From Lachnospiraceae bacterium (lineage in GTDB: Bacteria; Bacillota; Clostridia; Lachnospirales; Lachnospiraceae): a stretch of DNA of 50,076 bases. Under the pieces are notes generated by a model. The model saw only the letters and a list, made by a program, of their open reading frames with translations, did no database searches and had not been told where the DNA came from. The translations under genes were made by a program, and so were the position numbers. The DNA lies in contig JAUNGG010000004.1 of assembly GCA_030524635.1 (NCBI GenBank), forward strand, positions 1-50,076, in the 5' to 3' direction. Of the stretch, positions 15,881 through 24,293 are shown piece after piece. Numbering within the stretch: position 1 is the first letter of the stretch; every line of letters begins with the position of its first letter.

Positions 15881-17278
15881 ATGTTCTGGAATAAAAAACA
15901 AAAAATGCCCGCCGGACATTCTGCATCCGATTTTGCCGGAGCCGGCACCCCTTTAAAATTTAACAGTGTGGAATTCCGTGATGGACAGCAGTCTTTATTC
16001 GCCACCAGAATGACAACCTCCGATATGGTTCCCCTCCTAACTGCTATGGATCAGGTAGGTTATGACTCAATGGAAATGTGGGGCGGTGCTACCTTTGATG
16101 TGGCTGTCCGCTTTCTGAAGGAAGATCCCTGGGACAGGATTCGTGAATTTAAAAAGTATGTAAAGAAAACCCCATTAAAAATGGTTCTCCGCGGTCAAAA
16201 CCTGGTAGGCTACAAGGCATACCCTGATGACATTGTAGAGAAATTTATTGAAAAAGCTGCCGATGCCGGAATCGACGTTTTTCTTGTCTTCGATGCGCTG
16301 CAGGATCTGCGGAATTGTGAATCTGCCTTCCGCGCGGTAAAAAAAGCAGGAAAGAAAATCGAAGGCTCCATTCAATATAATGTAAGTCCTTTCCATACCA
16401 TTGAAAAGTTTGTGGAAAACGGCAAAGAACAGGAAAAAATGGGTGTTTCCCTTCTTCATGTTGAGGATATGGCCGGACTGATGACCCCCGCCGCAGCCTA
16501 TGACCTGATCCTGGCACTGAAAGCAGAATTAAAGGTACCCATTCACCTCCACTGCCACTGTACCGGCGGCATGGCCGAAATGGCATATTGGGAAGCCATC
16601 CGCGCCGGGGTGGACGGTCTGGATGTATGTGTTTCTTCTATGTCCATGGGACCTGCTCATCCGCCAATTGAAAGCTTTGTTACTGCGCTGAAGGGAACCA
16701 GCCGGGATCCACGCATTGATGTAGGGCAGTTCAAAGCAATCAATGATCGCTTCCTGGCCCTCCGCAAAAAATATGCCGATTTTGAAACTAAATTGATCGG
16801 AGTGGATGTGGGCTGCCTGGAACATCAGATTCCCGGCGGCATGCTCTCCAATCTGGAAAGCCAGTTGACCGCCATGAAGCTGTATGACCGTCTGCCGGAG
16901 GTTTTAGCAGAGGTAACCCGCGTCCGTGCTGATATGGGATATCCGCCACTTGCAACGCCATCCAGTCAAATGTGCGGTGCACAGGCTACCACAAATGTAC
17001 TGACTGGTCAGCGCTATGCCATGGTGAGCAGGGAGATCAAGGACTACTGCCGCGGTATGTACGGCATGCCTCCAGGACCTATTTCTCCAGAATTACTGGA
17101 AAAAGCCCTTGGTGACGAAAAGCCCAGCACAAAAAAGCCAGCTGATATGCTGGAGCCTGGATTTGAAAAGGCAAAAGCTGAGATCGGCACTCTTGCCCGA
17201 ACAGATGAAGATATACTGACCTATGCCCTCTTCCCCAATTATGCTCCTGATTTCCTAAAAGCCAAATATGGCATGTAA
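15881..17278 (+). CDS. Oxaloacetate-decarboxylase-alpha/pyruvate-carboxylase-B-like carboxyltransferase domain protein lacking the carboxylated lysine
   Basis: The 465-residue protein is a DRE-TIM barrel of the biotin-dependent carboxyltransferase family: FRDGQQSL (metal Asp at about residue 34), LRGQNLVGYKAYPDD (near 105), DMAGL (196-200) and HCHCTGG (metal histidines about 224 and 226). Two things are unusual. The family motif (I/V)KDMAGLL, whose lysine is carboxylated in transcarboxylase 5S, PC and OAD, reads VEDMAGLM here, with codon GAG at 16463-16465. There is also no C-terminal biotin domain and no biotin carrier, beta or gamma subunit gene nearby. Conventional biotin-dependent carboxyl transfer therefore looks unlikely; a metal-dependent aldolase or decarboxylase on a 2-oxoacid is possible. 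The ATG at 15881 is preferred because AAAGGA lies 9 bases upstream. Confidence 0.85.
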   Translation: MFWNKKQKMPAGHSASDFAGAGTPLKFNSVEFRDGQQSLFATRMTTSDMVPLLTAMDQVGYDSMEMWGGATFDVAVRFLKEDPWDRIREFKKYVKKTPLKMVLRGQNLVGYKAYPDDIVEKFIEKAADAGIDVFLVFDALQDLRNCESAFRAVKKAGKKIEGSIQYNVSPFHTIEKFVENGKEQEKMGVSLLHVEDMAGLMTPAAAYDLILALKAELKVPIHLHCHCTGGMAEMAYWEAIRAGVDGLDVCVSSMSMGPAHPPIESFVTALKGTSRDPRIDVGQFKAINDRFLALRKKYADFETKLIGVDVGCLEHQIPGGMLSNLESQLTAMKLYDRLPEVLAEVTRVRADMGYPPLATPSSQMCGAQATTNVLTGQRYAMVSREIKDYCRGMYGMPPGPISPELLEKALGDEKPSTKKPADMLEPGFEKAKAEIGTLARTDEDILTYALFPNYAPDFLKAKYGM

Positions 17279-17366
17279 GTATATTGACCCATATACTAAC
17301 TTGCCGGCTAACCCGTCGGCTCAAGCCGTAAACAAAGAAATTTACCAAAAATGATAGGAGAATTTT

Positions 17367-17753
17367 ATGAAACAAGAAAACCCTGAAAAGCTGGCCCGCG
17401 CCCGTGAAATTATGAGCGAATTAAAAGAAGCCCGTGGAGGCTCTCTCCTGAATTCCCATCAGATCATGGGCAATGACCCAAACCTGATCAATGCATTCCT
17501 CCAGCAATACTTAAACTGCAACAAACGTGATGTGGAAATCCCCAGAAAATATCGTGAACTTATGGTCATGGCCATTGGCATGGCTACCGGCACAGAAACC
17601 ACAATGAAGGTTCATGCAAAGCTGGCCCTGCAGAATGGTGCTACTATTGACGAAATCTTCGAAGTAATCCGCATGATCTTCTTTACCTGTGGTGTAACAA
17701 AGCTACTCCCTGCTTTGGAAGGTCTTGAAGATCTGTTTGAACCAATTTCTTAA
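17367..17753 (+). CDS. Carboxymuconolactone-decarboxylase-family protein
   Basis: This small all-helical protein (128 aa) has the family core: residues 60-110 include KYRELMVMAIGMATGTETTM, HAKLALQNGATIDEIFEVI and a C-terminal IFFTCGVTKLLPALE. The paired CxxC of AhpD-type peroxidase members is absent, so a redox role is unlikely. It is 88 bases downstream of the carboxyltransferase-like gene with AGGAG before the ATG, and a terminator follows, so the two form a unit. It may be a decarboxylase or an accessory subunit of its neighbour; nothing in the sequence decides. Confidence 0.82.
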   Translation: MKQENPEKLARAREIMSELKEARGGSLLNSHQIMGNDPNLINAFLQQYLNCNKRDVEIPRKYRELMVMAIGMATGTETTMKVHAKLALQNGATIDEIFEVIRMIFFTCGVTKLLPALEGLEDLFEPIS

Positions 17754-17802
17754 ACAAATCATTTGAAACTGCCATTTAACTTTCCTATTTATCAGAAAGC
17801 GG

Positions 17803-17842
17803 AAAGCCGCAGCAGATATCCCTTGAATCTGCTGCGGCTTTT
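17803..17842 (+). terminator. Terminator of the carboxyltransferase-like/CMD unit
   Basis: Near-perfect 15-base arms (AAAGCCGCAGCAGAT and ATCTGCTGCGGCTTT) with a short loop, ending in TTTTGATTT. Confidence 0.88.
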
Positions 17843-17907
17843 GATTTCTAGCCATCTTTACTAACAATATATTCCCATTTTTACTCGTTTTCTGGAAAGG
17901 AGTCCAT

Positions 17908-19131
17908 ATGAAATCTGATCACCTTTGGAACATTCGATTTTCTATGCTTTTGCTGTATTCAATCAGTCTCTCTGCATTATTTTATTCTTTAATCCCACTT
18001 TTAACAGAATATACCACAGTTGACCTGAGAATGAATCTGACAGCAACCGGATTTATTACTGGATTATTTTCCATCATTTCCATTCTGGCACGTCCATTAT
18101 CCGGCACATTGGCTGATAAACGAAATCCATTTCACATTGTTTCTCTCGCCTCTTGCTTACTGGCCTTTTCGATCCTGGGCTTGTACTGGTCTTCGTCCCT
18201 GAAATTAATTGTATTTCTTCGCCTTTGCCAAGGAATCTTTTATGCGTTTAGCAGTACTGCCTGCTTTGTTTTAATCAGCCGAGAAATTCCATCCTCTCGC
18301 TTCCATGAAGGAATCAGCTATTATGGTATGGGGCAGATACTTTCTTCCTCCCTGGGAATGAATCTTGGACTCGCGATTCTCCGCACCATTTCCTCAAAAG
18401 TATCTTGGATTTTTTTAGGAAGTATCATGTTAATTTTGATGGTTCTTTTTCTTTTATTTTGGCATCGATTTTTTTATGGAGAAGCCATTAACAAAACGGA
18501 CAGACTATCCCCCTCTGCTTTGCATGACATGTCCTCGCAGGTATCAAAAGCATCTGCTTCCATTCTCCAGAATCCATCAGACATTTTCCACCTTTTGCCC
18601 TTTTGCTTCCTGGGTGCTCTTCTGTCCGCCACCAATGGAATCGAGTCCACCTTTCTGGTTCTGCTTGGACAGGAACGTGAAATTACTCCGATCTCTCTGT
18701 ATTTTGCAACTTATATGATTATCCTGACTTGCAGCAGACCGATTACCGGAAAGCTTGCCGACCGATATATGCTGCATGTTATCCTGTATCCCTCATTATT
18801 TCTGATGGCAACAGAATGTCTGTTCATCTCAAATGCTCTGACTCTCACTCCTCTCCTTTTTGCCGCCGCCTGCAAAGCTTTGGGGCAGGGAACGCTTCAT
18901 CCGATGCTTCAGGCAGAATGCATCCGCCTCCTTGGCCCAAAACGGAGCGGAACTGCATCAAGCATTTTTCTGCTGTTCACCGATTTAGGACAGGGGATCG
19001 CTCCGATTGGCGCCGGATATATTGCCATGCATTATTCTTATGCTGCCATATTTAATATCAGCGCTACCCTGTACAGCCTGGCAATCCTGTTCCTGATTTT
19101 ATTTGCCATTGTTACTCCCCATTCTCACTAA
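17908..19131 (+). CDS. Major facilitator superfamily transporter
   Basis: The 407-residue protein has twelve hydrophobic segments. The MFS motif-A loop between helices 2 and 3 is visible as [12 protein letters not shown] (near residue 68), with a second copy, [11 protein letters not shown], after helix 8. The ATG follows AAAGGAG. The unit lies behind a terminator, so it is not obviously part of the LacI island, although it is next to it. The coding region is A+T-richer than its neighbours. It ends convergently, overlapping the 3' end of the ABC ATPase gene by 20 bases. Substrate unknown. Confidence 0.88.
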   Translation: MKSDHLWNIRFSMLLLYSISLSALFYSLIPLLTEYTTVDLRMNLTATGFITGLFSIISILARPLSGTLADKRNPFHIVSLASCLLAFSILGLYWSSSLKLIVFLRLCQGIFYAFSSTACFVLISREIPSSRFHEGISYYGMGQILSSSLGMNLGLAILRTISSKVSWIFLGSIMLILMVLFLLFWHRFFYGEAINKTDRLSPSALHDMSSQVSKASASILQNPSDIFHLLPFCFLGALLSATNGIESTFLVLLGQEREITPISLYFATYMIILTCSRPITGKLADRYMLHVILYPSLFLMATECLFISNALTLTPLLFAAACKALGQGTLHPMLQAECIRLLGPKRSGTASSIFLLFTDLGQGIAPIGAGYIAMHYSYAAIFNISATLYSLAILFLILFAIVTPHSH

Positions 19132-19891
19132 GCATATCCCTGTATTTTCCAAGAAATGCCCTGGTCCGCTCATTGCCGGAGGCAAATACCTCCTCCGGCG
19201 TTCCCTCCTCCACGATCACGCCGTCTGCCATGAAGATCACCTTATCAGAAATATCTCTTGCAAATGCCATCTCATGGGTCACGATCACCATGGCGATATC
19301 CAGATCTGCCAAGGATTTGATCACCTTCAGCACCTCCCCTGTCAGCTCCGGATCCAGGGCTGAGGTAGGCTCGTCAAAAAACAGAATCTTCGGATTCAAT
19401 GCCAGGGCCCGGGCAATGGCCACACGCTGACACTGCCCGCCGGAAAGCTGACAAGGGTAAGCATGCTCCTTTCCCTCCAGTCCCATCTTCCGGATCAGAT
19501 CCTTTGCCTGGGCAAAGACCTCCTCTTTCCTCCGCTTCTGCACACGAAGAGGAGCATCGGTGATATTTTTCCATACATCAAAATGAGGAAACAGGTTAAA
19601 ATTCTGGAACACCAGCCCGAACTGGCTTCCGATCTCCTTTAATTCCTTTTTCGAGGCGTAGACAGCGGTTCCGTCCGCCCCGGTCCAGGCTGCCCGCTTC
19701 CCAAGATAAACGATCTGGCCGCTGTCCATGGTCTCCAGCATGGTTGCACACCGGAGCATGGTAGACTTTCCGGAGCCGGAGGGCCCGATGATGGATAAGA
19801 TCTCGCCTTCCCCCACGGTCAGGGAGATATCCTTTAAAACCTGCAGCTCCCCGAAGGATTTTTTCACATGACTGCATTCTAATACGTTCAT
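19112..19891 (-). CDS. Polar amino-acid ABC transporter ATP-binding protein (GlnQ/HisP type)
   Basis: This 259-residue ABC ATPase carries Walker [10 protein letters not shown] (about 36-44), Q-loop [10 protein letters not shown], signature LSGGQ (followed by CQRVA instead of the common QQRVA), Walker [15 protein letters not shown] and the H-loop VTHEM. It energises import of a polar amino acid. It is 17 bases downstream of the permease gene and is the last gene of the three-gene import operon. Its 3' end overlaps that of the convergent MFS gene, with no terminator visible between them. Confidence 0.94.
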   Translation of the reverse strand: MNVLECSHVKKSFGELQVLKDISLTVGEGEILSIIGPSGSGKSTMLRCATMLETMDSGQIVYLGKRAAWTGADGTAVYASKKELKEIGSQFGLVFQNFNLFPHFDVWKNITDAPLRVQKRRKEEVFAQAKDLIRKMGLEGKEHAYPCQLSGGQCQRVAIARALALNPKILFFDEPTSALDPELTGEVLKVIKSLADLDIAMVIVTHEMAFARDISDKVIFMADGVIVEEGTPEEVFASGNERTRAFLGKYRDMLSENGE

Positions 19892-19908
19892 TTCCAGTTC
19901 CCCCTGTC

Positions 19909-20559
19909 CTAATTATAGTAAGAAAGCTTCTTTTCGATCGCTTCCATTCCAACTGCCACCAGCAGATTGAAGATATAGTAAAATAATCCGGCTGCCACAA
20001 ATGGGATCATGCTGGTCTGGGAGGATGCCAGCGCCTTTGCAATAGAAAACATTTCCAGCACACTGATGGTAAATGCAAGGGAGGTATCCTTTACCAGGGT
20101 GATCACCTCATTGGTCACAGACGGCAAAATCCGCTTAATCACCTGGGGAAGAATGATGATAAAAAAGGTTTGACTTTTGCTGTAGCCCAGCAGCTTGGCT
20201 GCCTCATACTGCCCTGCCGGCATGGATTGGATCCCGCTGCGGTAGATCTCCGCAAAGTAAGCGGAATAATTGATCACAAAGCCGATAAAAGCAGCCCACA
20301 GGCGGTAGCCGCTTCCGATCTTAATGCGGAACAGATAGTACGGCCCGAAGTAAACCACCATCAGCTGCAGCATCAGCGGCGTACCCCGCATGATGGAGAT
20401 GTAAAACTTTACGATGGCCTGAATCACCGGATTTTTCGACATCCTTCCGAAAGCTACCACAAGTCCTAAGGGCAGCGAAAACACCAGCGTCACCACAAAG
20501 ATCTGGATGCTGGTCATCATTCCTCCTGCCAGCTGGCCTACAATCTGTCCGATTCCCAT
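19909..20559 (-). CDS. Amino-acid ABC transporter permease (HisM/GlnP type)
   Basis: This 216-residue membrane protein has about five helices, including the N-terminal [17 protein letters not shown] segment of the family, RGTPLMLQL (near residue 60) and the cytoplasmic EAA loop that contacts the ATPase ([22 protein letters not shown], about 120-140). Start 20559 is chosen because the upstream extension is lysine-rich and a GGGA lies just before this ATG. It probably acts as a homodimer, since only one permease is encoded. Confidence 0.92.
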   Translation of the reverse strand: MGIGQIVGQLAGGMMTSIQIFVVTLVFSLPLGLVVAFGRMSKNPVIQAIVKFYISIMRGTPLMLQLMVVYFGPYYLFRIKIGSGYRLWAAFIGFVINYSAYFAEIYRSGIQSMPAGQYEAAKLLGYSKSQTFFIIILPQVIKRILPSVTNEVITLVKDTSLAFTISVLEMFSIAKALASSQTSMIPFVAAGLFYYIFNLLVAVGMEAIEKKLSYYN

Positions 20560-20642
20560 ATCATTCCCTACTTTCTTCCTTTTCTTTTTCACAGCCAAGG
20601 GCAAAAGCCCTTCCTCCACATCTGAAGGAGTTTCCTATGTAA

Positions 20643-20680
20643 CAAAAAGCCGCTGTCAAACCATATCCTCGACAGCGGCT
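20643..20680 (-). terminator. Intercistronic terminator/attenuator between the binding-protein and permease genes
   Basis: On the minus strand AGCCGCTGTC pairs with GACAGCGGCT and is followed by TTTTTG. Its position after the binding-protein gene and before the permease fits partial termination, giving more binding protein than membrane components. Confidence 0.72.
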
Positions 20681-20747
20681 CTGCCTTCACTCTAAAAACG
20701 ATCTGCTTCAGCAGACAGATCCCATCACGTTCTGAATTACTTCCTGA

Positions 20748-21644
20748 TTACTTTCCGATCGTGGTTACATCCTTGCCAAACCACTTTTCAGAAATCTCTG
20801 TTAAAGTGCCGTCAGCGGCCATCTCCTCCAGAGCAGCCTGAACCTGATCTCTCAGCTCCTCATTGCCCTTCTTAAAGCCCACGCCGTACTCCTCAGAAGC
20901 CAAGGACTCATCCAGCATCACGAAATCTGCATTTCTCTGCTCGATCTGATAACCTGCCACGATCACATCCATGGCAATGGCATCCACTGCCCCCTGCTCC
21001 AGATCCATAAATGCAGTATTATAATCTGCTACAGTCAGCAGCTGTCCAAAGGAACCTGTCAGCTCTGCATCTTCCTTCAATGCTGCTTCAGCAGAAGAAT
21101 CGGTCTGAACCTCCACGATCTTTCCTGCCAGATCAGCCAGTGTGCTGATTCCGGAATCACCTGCCACTACAAATACCTGGCTGTTATCCATATAAGGCTC
21201 GCTCCAGGTATAGCCATCCTCACGGCCGGTAATGGTAAATCCATTCCAGATACAATCAATGGTGCCGGACTCCAGCTCCATATCCTTCGCATCCCAGGCA
21301 ATTGGCTGGGGAACAAATTCCATACCCAGTCTCTCCGCCACCTCTGCTGCTAATTCCAGGTCGAATCCGGTGTACTCTCCGTCATCTCCTACAAAGCCCA
21401 TAGGCGGGAAATCCTGGTCAAAGCCTACGATAAATGTCTTCTTCTCTCCGGAAGCTGCCTCTGACGCCTCCTGGCTGCTCTCTGCTGCTGTAGTATCTTC
21501 TGCCTTGGTATCCTCTGCAGAAGCTTCTGCTGCTGTGGTGTCTGCCGGTGCTGCTGTTGTGGTTGCGGTACTGCTTCCTCCGCATGCTGCCAGAGAGAAT
21601 GCCATTACTCCGGCCAACATAGCTGCTGTAATCTGTTTTTTCAT
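20748..21644 (-). CDS. Amino-acid ABC transporter substrate-binding lipoprotein
   Basis: The 298-residue protein has a lipoprotein signal (MKKQITAAMLAGVMAFSLAACGG, lipidated Cys near 21). A threonine/alanine/glutamate-rich flexible linker runs to about residue 65. A type II binding-protein domain follows, beginning GFDQDFPPMGFVGDDGEYTG and containing GTIDCIWNGFTITGRE. It would be anchored outside the membrane and deliver a polar amino acid to the permease. The ATG at 21644 follows GAGGAG. It is the first gene of the operon, with its own promoter and a following attenuator hairpin. The ligand is unknown; cystine, glutamine and arginine binders share this profile. Confidence 0.93.
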   Translation of the reverse strand: MKKQITAAMLAGVMAFSLAACGGSSTATTTAAPADTTAAEASAEDTKAEDTTAAESSQEASEAASGEKKTFIVGFDQDFPPMGFVGDDGEYTGFDLELAAEVAERLGMEFVPQPIAWDAKDMELESGTIDCIWNGFTITGREDGYTWSEPYMDNSQVFVVAGDSGISTLADLAGKIVEVQTDSSAEAALKEDAELTGSFGQLLTVADYNTAFMDLEQGAVDAIAMDVIVAGYQIEQRNADFVMLDESLASEEYGVGFKKGNEELRDQVQAALEEMAADGTLTEISEKWFGKDVTTIGK

Positions 21645-21734
21645 AATCGTTCTCCTCCTCATACACAAATCATGCCACCCTGAATCTTGTCAGGGATTCA
21701 ATGCATCCTTTTGCCATTGTGATAACACGTTACC

Positions 21735-21763
21735 ATATTAGCACACGAAAGCGTCTATGTAAA
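21735..21763 (-). promoter_or_regulatory. Promoter of the amino-acid ABC operon
   Basis: Minus strand TTTACA (21758-21763), 17-base spacer, TAATAT (21735-21740), about 90 bases before the binding-protein start. Confidence 0.65.
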
Positions 21764-21764
21764 G

Positions 21765-21790
21765 AAAAAAATCAGCGAAAACTGATTTTC
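21765..21790 (-). terminator. Terminator of the pyrC/YjjG unit
   Basis: On the minus strand AAAATCAG, loop TTTTCG, CTGATTTT, then further T residues. It sits between the HAD gene stop (21819) and the ABC operon promoter. Confidence 0.75.
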
Positions 21791-21818
21791 TTCTAAAACC
21801 GTTCCTTTAACATATTGA

Positions 21819-22538
21819 TTACAGCAGCTTCTGAAGTTCCGCTACATTCTGAATCTCATAGTCAATGTGAAATTCATCCCCTGCCGTCAGCCCCTCCGGA
21901 TTGACCCAACAAGTGTCGATTCCCGCATGATTACCGCCCAGCATATCCGAATGGAGGGAATCCCCTACAATCAGTATCTGGCTCTTCTCCGCCTCCCCAA
22001 TTTCAGGACGTTCCGGGAAGATTCTGGAAAAACAATACTCAAAATATTCCTTCTGCGGCTTTTGGCTTCCTGCATCCTCCGACACGAACACATCCTTCAT
22101 GTACCGGTCCAGCCCGGAAAGGGCCAGACGTTTATACTGGGTGGCCGAAGTCCCGTTTGTAACCACATAGCAGTCGTATTTATCCGAAAGATACCGGCAG
22201 GTTTCAAGCGCCCCCGGAATCAGGATCGCGGAACCATCCAGGAATTCCCGGTAGATTCCCTCTGCCTCCAGCCCGTCTACCTCCTTCCCCAGCATTCGGA
22301 AAAAGATGGTAAAACGAGTATCTAACAGCTCCTGCTTTGTCAGCTCACCCCGGCCAAATGCCTGCCAAAACTGTTCGTTCACATCATGATACCAGGAAAG
22401 CAGCTCCTCCGATGCGGGAAATCCATAGTGGATCAGCACCCGCGAGATCCCCTGCCGCTCCGATTCATTAAAATCCAGAAGGGTTCCGTCTACATCCAGC
22501 AGAAGGATCCGATATGTTTTTGCGATTTTCCTTGTCAT
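21819..22538 (-). CDS. YjjG-family HAD phosphatase (non-canonical pyrimidine nucleotidase)
   Basis: The 239-residue protein has HAD motif I LLDVDGTLLDF (near residue 13), a helical cap (about 20-90), motif II VVTNGT, motif III lysine in SQKPQKEYF and motif IV IVGDSLHSDMLGG. This cap type and the YFEYCFSRI segment are those of YjjG-like 5'-nucleotidases, which dephosphorylate unusual pyrimidine nucleotides and so keep them out of nucleic acid. The start ATG overlaps the pyrC stop by four bases, coupling translation to a pyrimidine-synthesis gene, which agrees with the assignment. Confidence 0.87.
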   Translation of the reverse strand: MTRKIAKTYRILLLDVDGTLLDFNESERQGISRVLIHYGFPASEELLSWYHDVNEQFWQAFGRGELTKQELLDTRFTIFFRMLGKEVDGLEAEGIYREFLDGSAILIPGALETCRYLSDKYDCYVVTNGTSATQYKRLALSGLDRYMKDVFVSEDAGSQKPQKEYFEYCFSRIFPERPEIGEAEKSQILIVGDSLHSDMLGGNHAGIDTCWVNPEGLTAGDEFHIDYEIQNVAELQKLL

Positions 22539-23827
22539 CTCTCCCGGTACACCACCTTGCCGCCGCAGATGGTATATTTCACCTTTCCCTCTAATTCTGC
22601 CCCAATAAACGGACTGTTCACAGCTTTGGAAGCAAACTCCTTCACCGTCCAGCGCTCCTTCTCATCAAAGATCACCAGATCTGCCGGCGCTCCCTCCTCC
22701 AGCCGTCCGCAGTCTAAGTGATACAGCCTGGAGGGATTCCAGCTCATCTTCTCCATCAGCTGCACCATAGTCAGATGCCCCTTCTTCACCAGCTCTGTAA
22801 TCCCCAGCGCCAGAGAGGTTTCCAGGCCGATGATCCCGCTGGGTGCCTTGGTAAGGGGCTGTGCCTTCTCTTCCGCGCTGTGAGGCGCATGATCCGTGGC
22901 GATCATATCAATGGTGCCGTCCTTCAGGCCCTCGATCAGAAGCTCCCGGTCCCTTGCTGTTCGCAGGGGCGGATTCATCTTCGCCAGACTTCCATGTTCC
23001 AGCACAGCATCCTCCGTGAGAGTAAAATGATGAGGTGTCACTTCTGCCCACACATTGGCTCCCAGGCTCTTCGCCAGGCGAACCATCGCCACTGCATTGC
23101 CGGAGCTGATATGCTGGATATCCACTGCTGCGCCGGTGGCCAGCGCGATCATACAGTCTCTTGCCACCATGGAATCCTCTGCCAGCGCCGGAGATCCATA
23201 AATTCCCAGCTTATCTGAAACCGATCCATGATTAATTCCATTCTGCTGGATAAAAGCCGGATTCTCCTCATGAAGGCTGATGGGAAGGTCAAGCCGTGCC
23301 GCCTCCTCCATGGCCTGCTTCACAAACTTCTCATCCTTTAAGGGGATGCCGTCATCGGTAAAGCCAGCTGCCCCAGCTGCCTTCAGTGCCTCCATATCCG
23401 TCAGCTCCCCGCCGCCGAAATTTTTCGACACCGCTGCGCAGGACAGCACATGAATACCCGTCTTTTTCCCTTCCTCCAGAACGTATTGCAGTGTCTCCAC
23501 CGTATCTACCTTAGGCTGCGTATTCGCCATGCAGATCACCGTAGTAAAGCCGCCCTTCGCCGCTGCTGCCGCACCGGTATGGATATCTTCCTTGTAGGTA
23601 AGCCCCGGATCCCGGAAATGGACATGAACATCCACCAGACCAGGCGCTACCGTCATGCCGGCGGCATCGATCACTTCCTCCATCATGTTTTCATAAATGC
23701 CGGACTGCTGCCACTGCTCCTTATCCTTTAAGATCCTGCAGATCTTATCCTCATGCAGGATCACATCTGCCACTCCGTCAAAACCTGATTTCGGGTCGAT
23801 TACTCTGCCATTTTTTATTAATATCAT
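22535..23827 (-). CDS. pyrC: Dihydroorotase
   Basis: This 430-residue metal-dependent amidohydrolase forms dihydroorotate from carbamoyl aspartate in pyrimidine synthesis. Metal and substrate motifs are DVHVHFRDPG (near residue 65), GGFTTVICMANT (near 92), SLHEE (near 183), DIQHIS (near 236) and ATDHAPHS (near 310). It is the class I long form. AGGAGG precedes the ATG. It is followed, with a four-base overlap, by the YjjG-like phosphatase. No other pyr genes are in the window. Confidence 0.95.
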   Translation of the reverse strand: MILIKNGRVIDPKSGFDGVADVILHEDKICRILKDKEQWQQSGIYENMMEEVIDAAGMTVAPGLVDVHVHFRDPGLTYKEDIHTGAAAAAKGGFTTVICMANTQPKVDTVETLQYVLEEGKKTGIHVLSCAAVSKNFGGGELTDMEALKAAGAAGFTDDGIPLKDEKFVKQAMEEAARLDLPISLHEENPAFIQQNGINHGSVSDKLGIYGSPALAEDSMVARDCMIALATGAAVDIQHISSGNAVAMVRLAKSLGANVWAEVTPHHFTLTEDAVLEHGSLAKMNPPLRTARDRELLIEGLKDGTIDMIATDHAPHSAEEKAQPLTKAPSGIIGLETSLALGITELVKKGHLTMVQLMEKMSWNPSRLYHLDCGRLEEGAPADLVIFDEKERWTVKEFASKAVNSPFIGAELEGKVKYTICGGKVVYRER

Positions 23828-23943
23828 ACGTTTCTCCTCCTTCTATCCCTCCCTGCTATAGGAGCTTCAAAATAATACTATTTCTCATAAAATCCTTTGC
23901 TACTATAAGCAGCCCATCCGCTCCATCTGCCACTTGGATAATA

Positions 23944-24270
23944 TCAATCATACAAAACCCTCACATTCTTTATTAAGCCTAAAAACTCATCTACATCAAA
24001 ATATAAATTCCGAAGTATTGGAATCAGATCTATATATTCCTCTTCCTCTACCTCATTGTGCTTGTATTTTGCAGTAACTACAAGATACCCTCTGTCCCAT
24101 TCTTTTACTTCTTTGTATTTTTCAAGCGAATATGGTGCCAAAAAACGGATTATTTGATCCCGAAACTGAAATACCGTATAATTTCCAGAATTACTTAAAT
24201 ATGCTTCATCTGATTTCATAATTCGTGAGCCTCCTGCCTGGCTATTTGCCCATAATCTCATAGCAGTCAT
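23944..24270 (-). CDS. Hypothetical protein
   Basis: I do not recognise this 108-residue protein. It is soluble, with an acidic stretch (EVEEEEYIDL) and a predicted alpha/beta mix, no signal peptide and no cysteines. The ATG at 24270 has GGAAGG four bases before it, a better site than the ATG 12 bases upstream. It lies between a HAD phosphatase gene (24 bases upstream) and pyrC (117 bases downstream), all in one direction, and is A+T-richer than both. Confidence 0.6.
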   Translation of the reverse strand: MTAMRLWANSQAGGSRIMKSDEAYLSNSGNYTVFQFRDQIIRFLAPYSLEKYKEVKEWDRGYLVVTAKYKHNEVEEEEYIDLIPILRNLYFDVDEFLGLIKNVRVLYD

Positions 24271-24293
24271 GCTGCCTTCCATGTCATTTTCGT

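Noticed and set aside
15881..17753. Sodium-pumping oxaloacetate decarboxylase
   Set aside because: No beta or gamma subunit, no biotin carrier, and the carboxylated lysine is missing, so the usual complex cannot be assembled from this locus.
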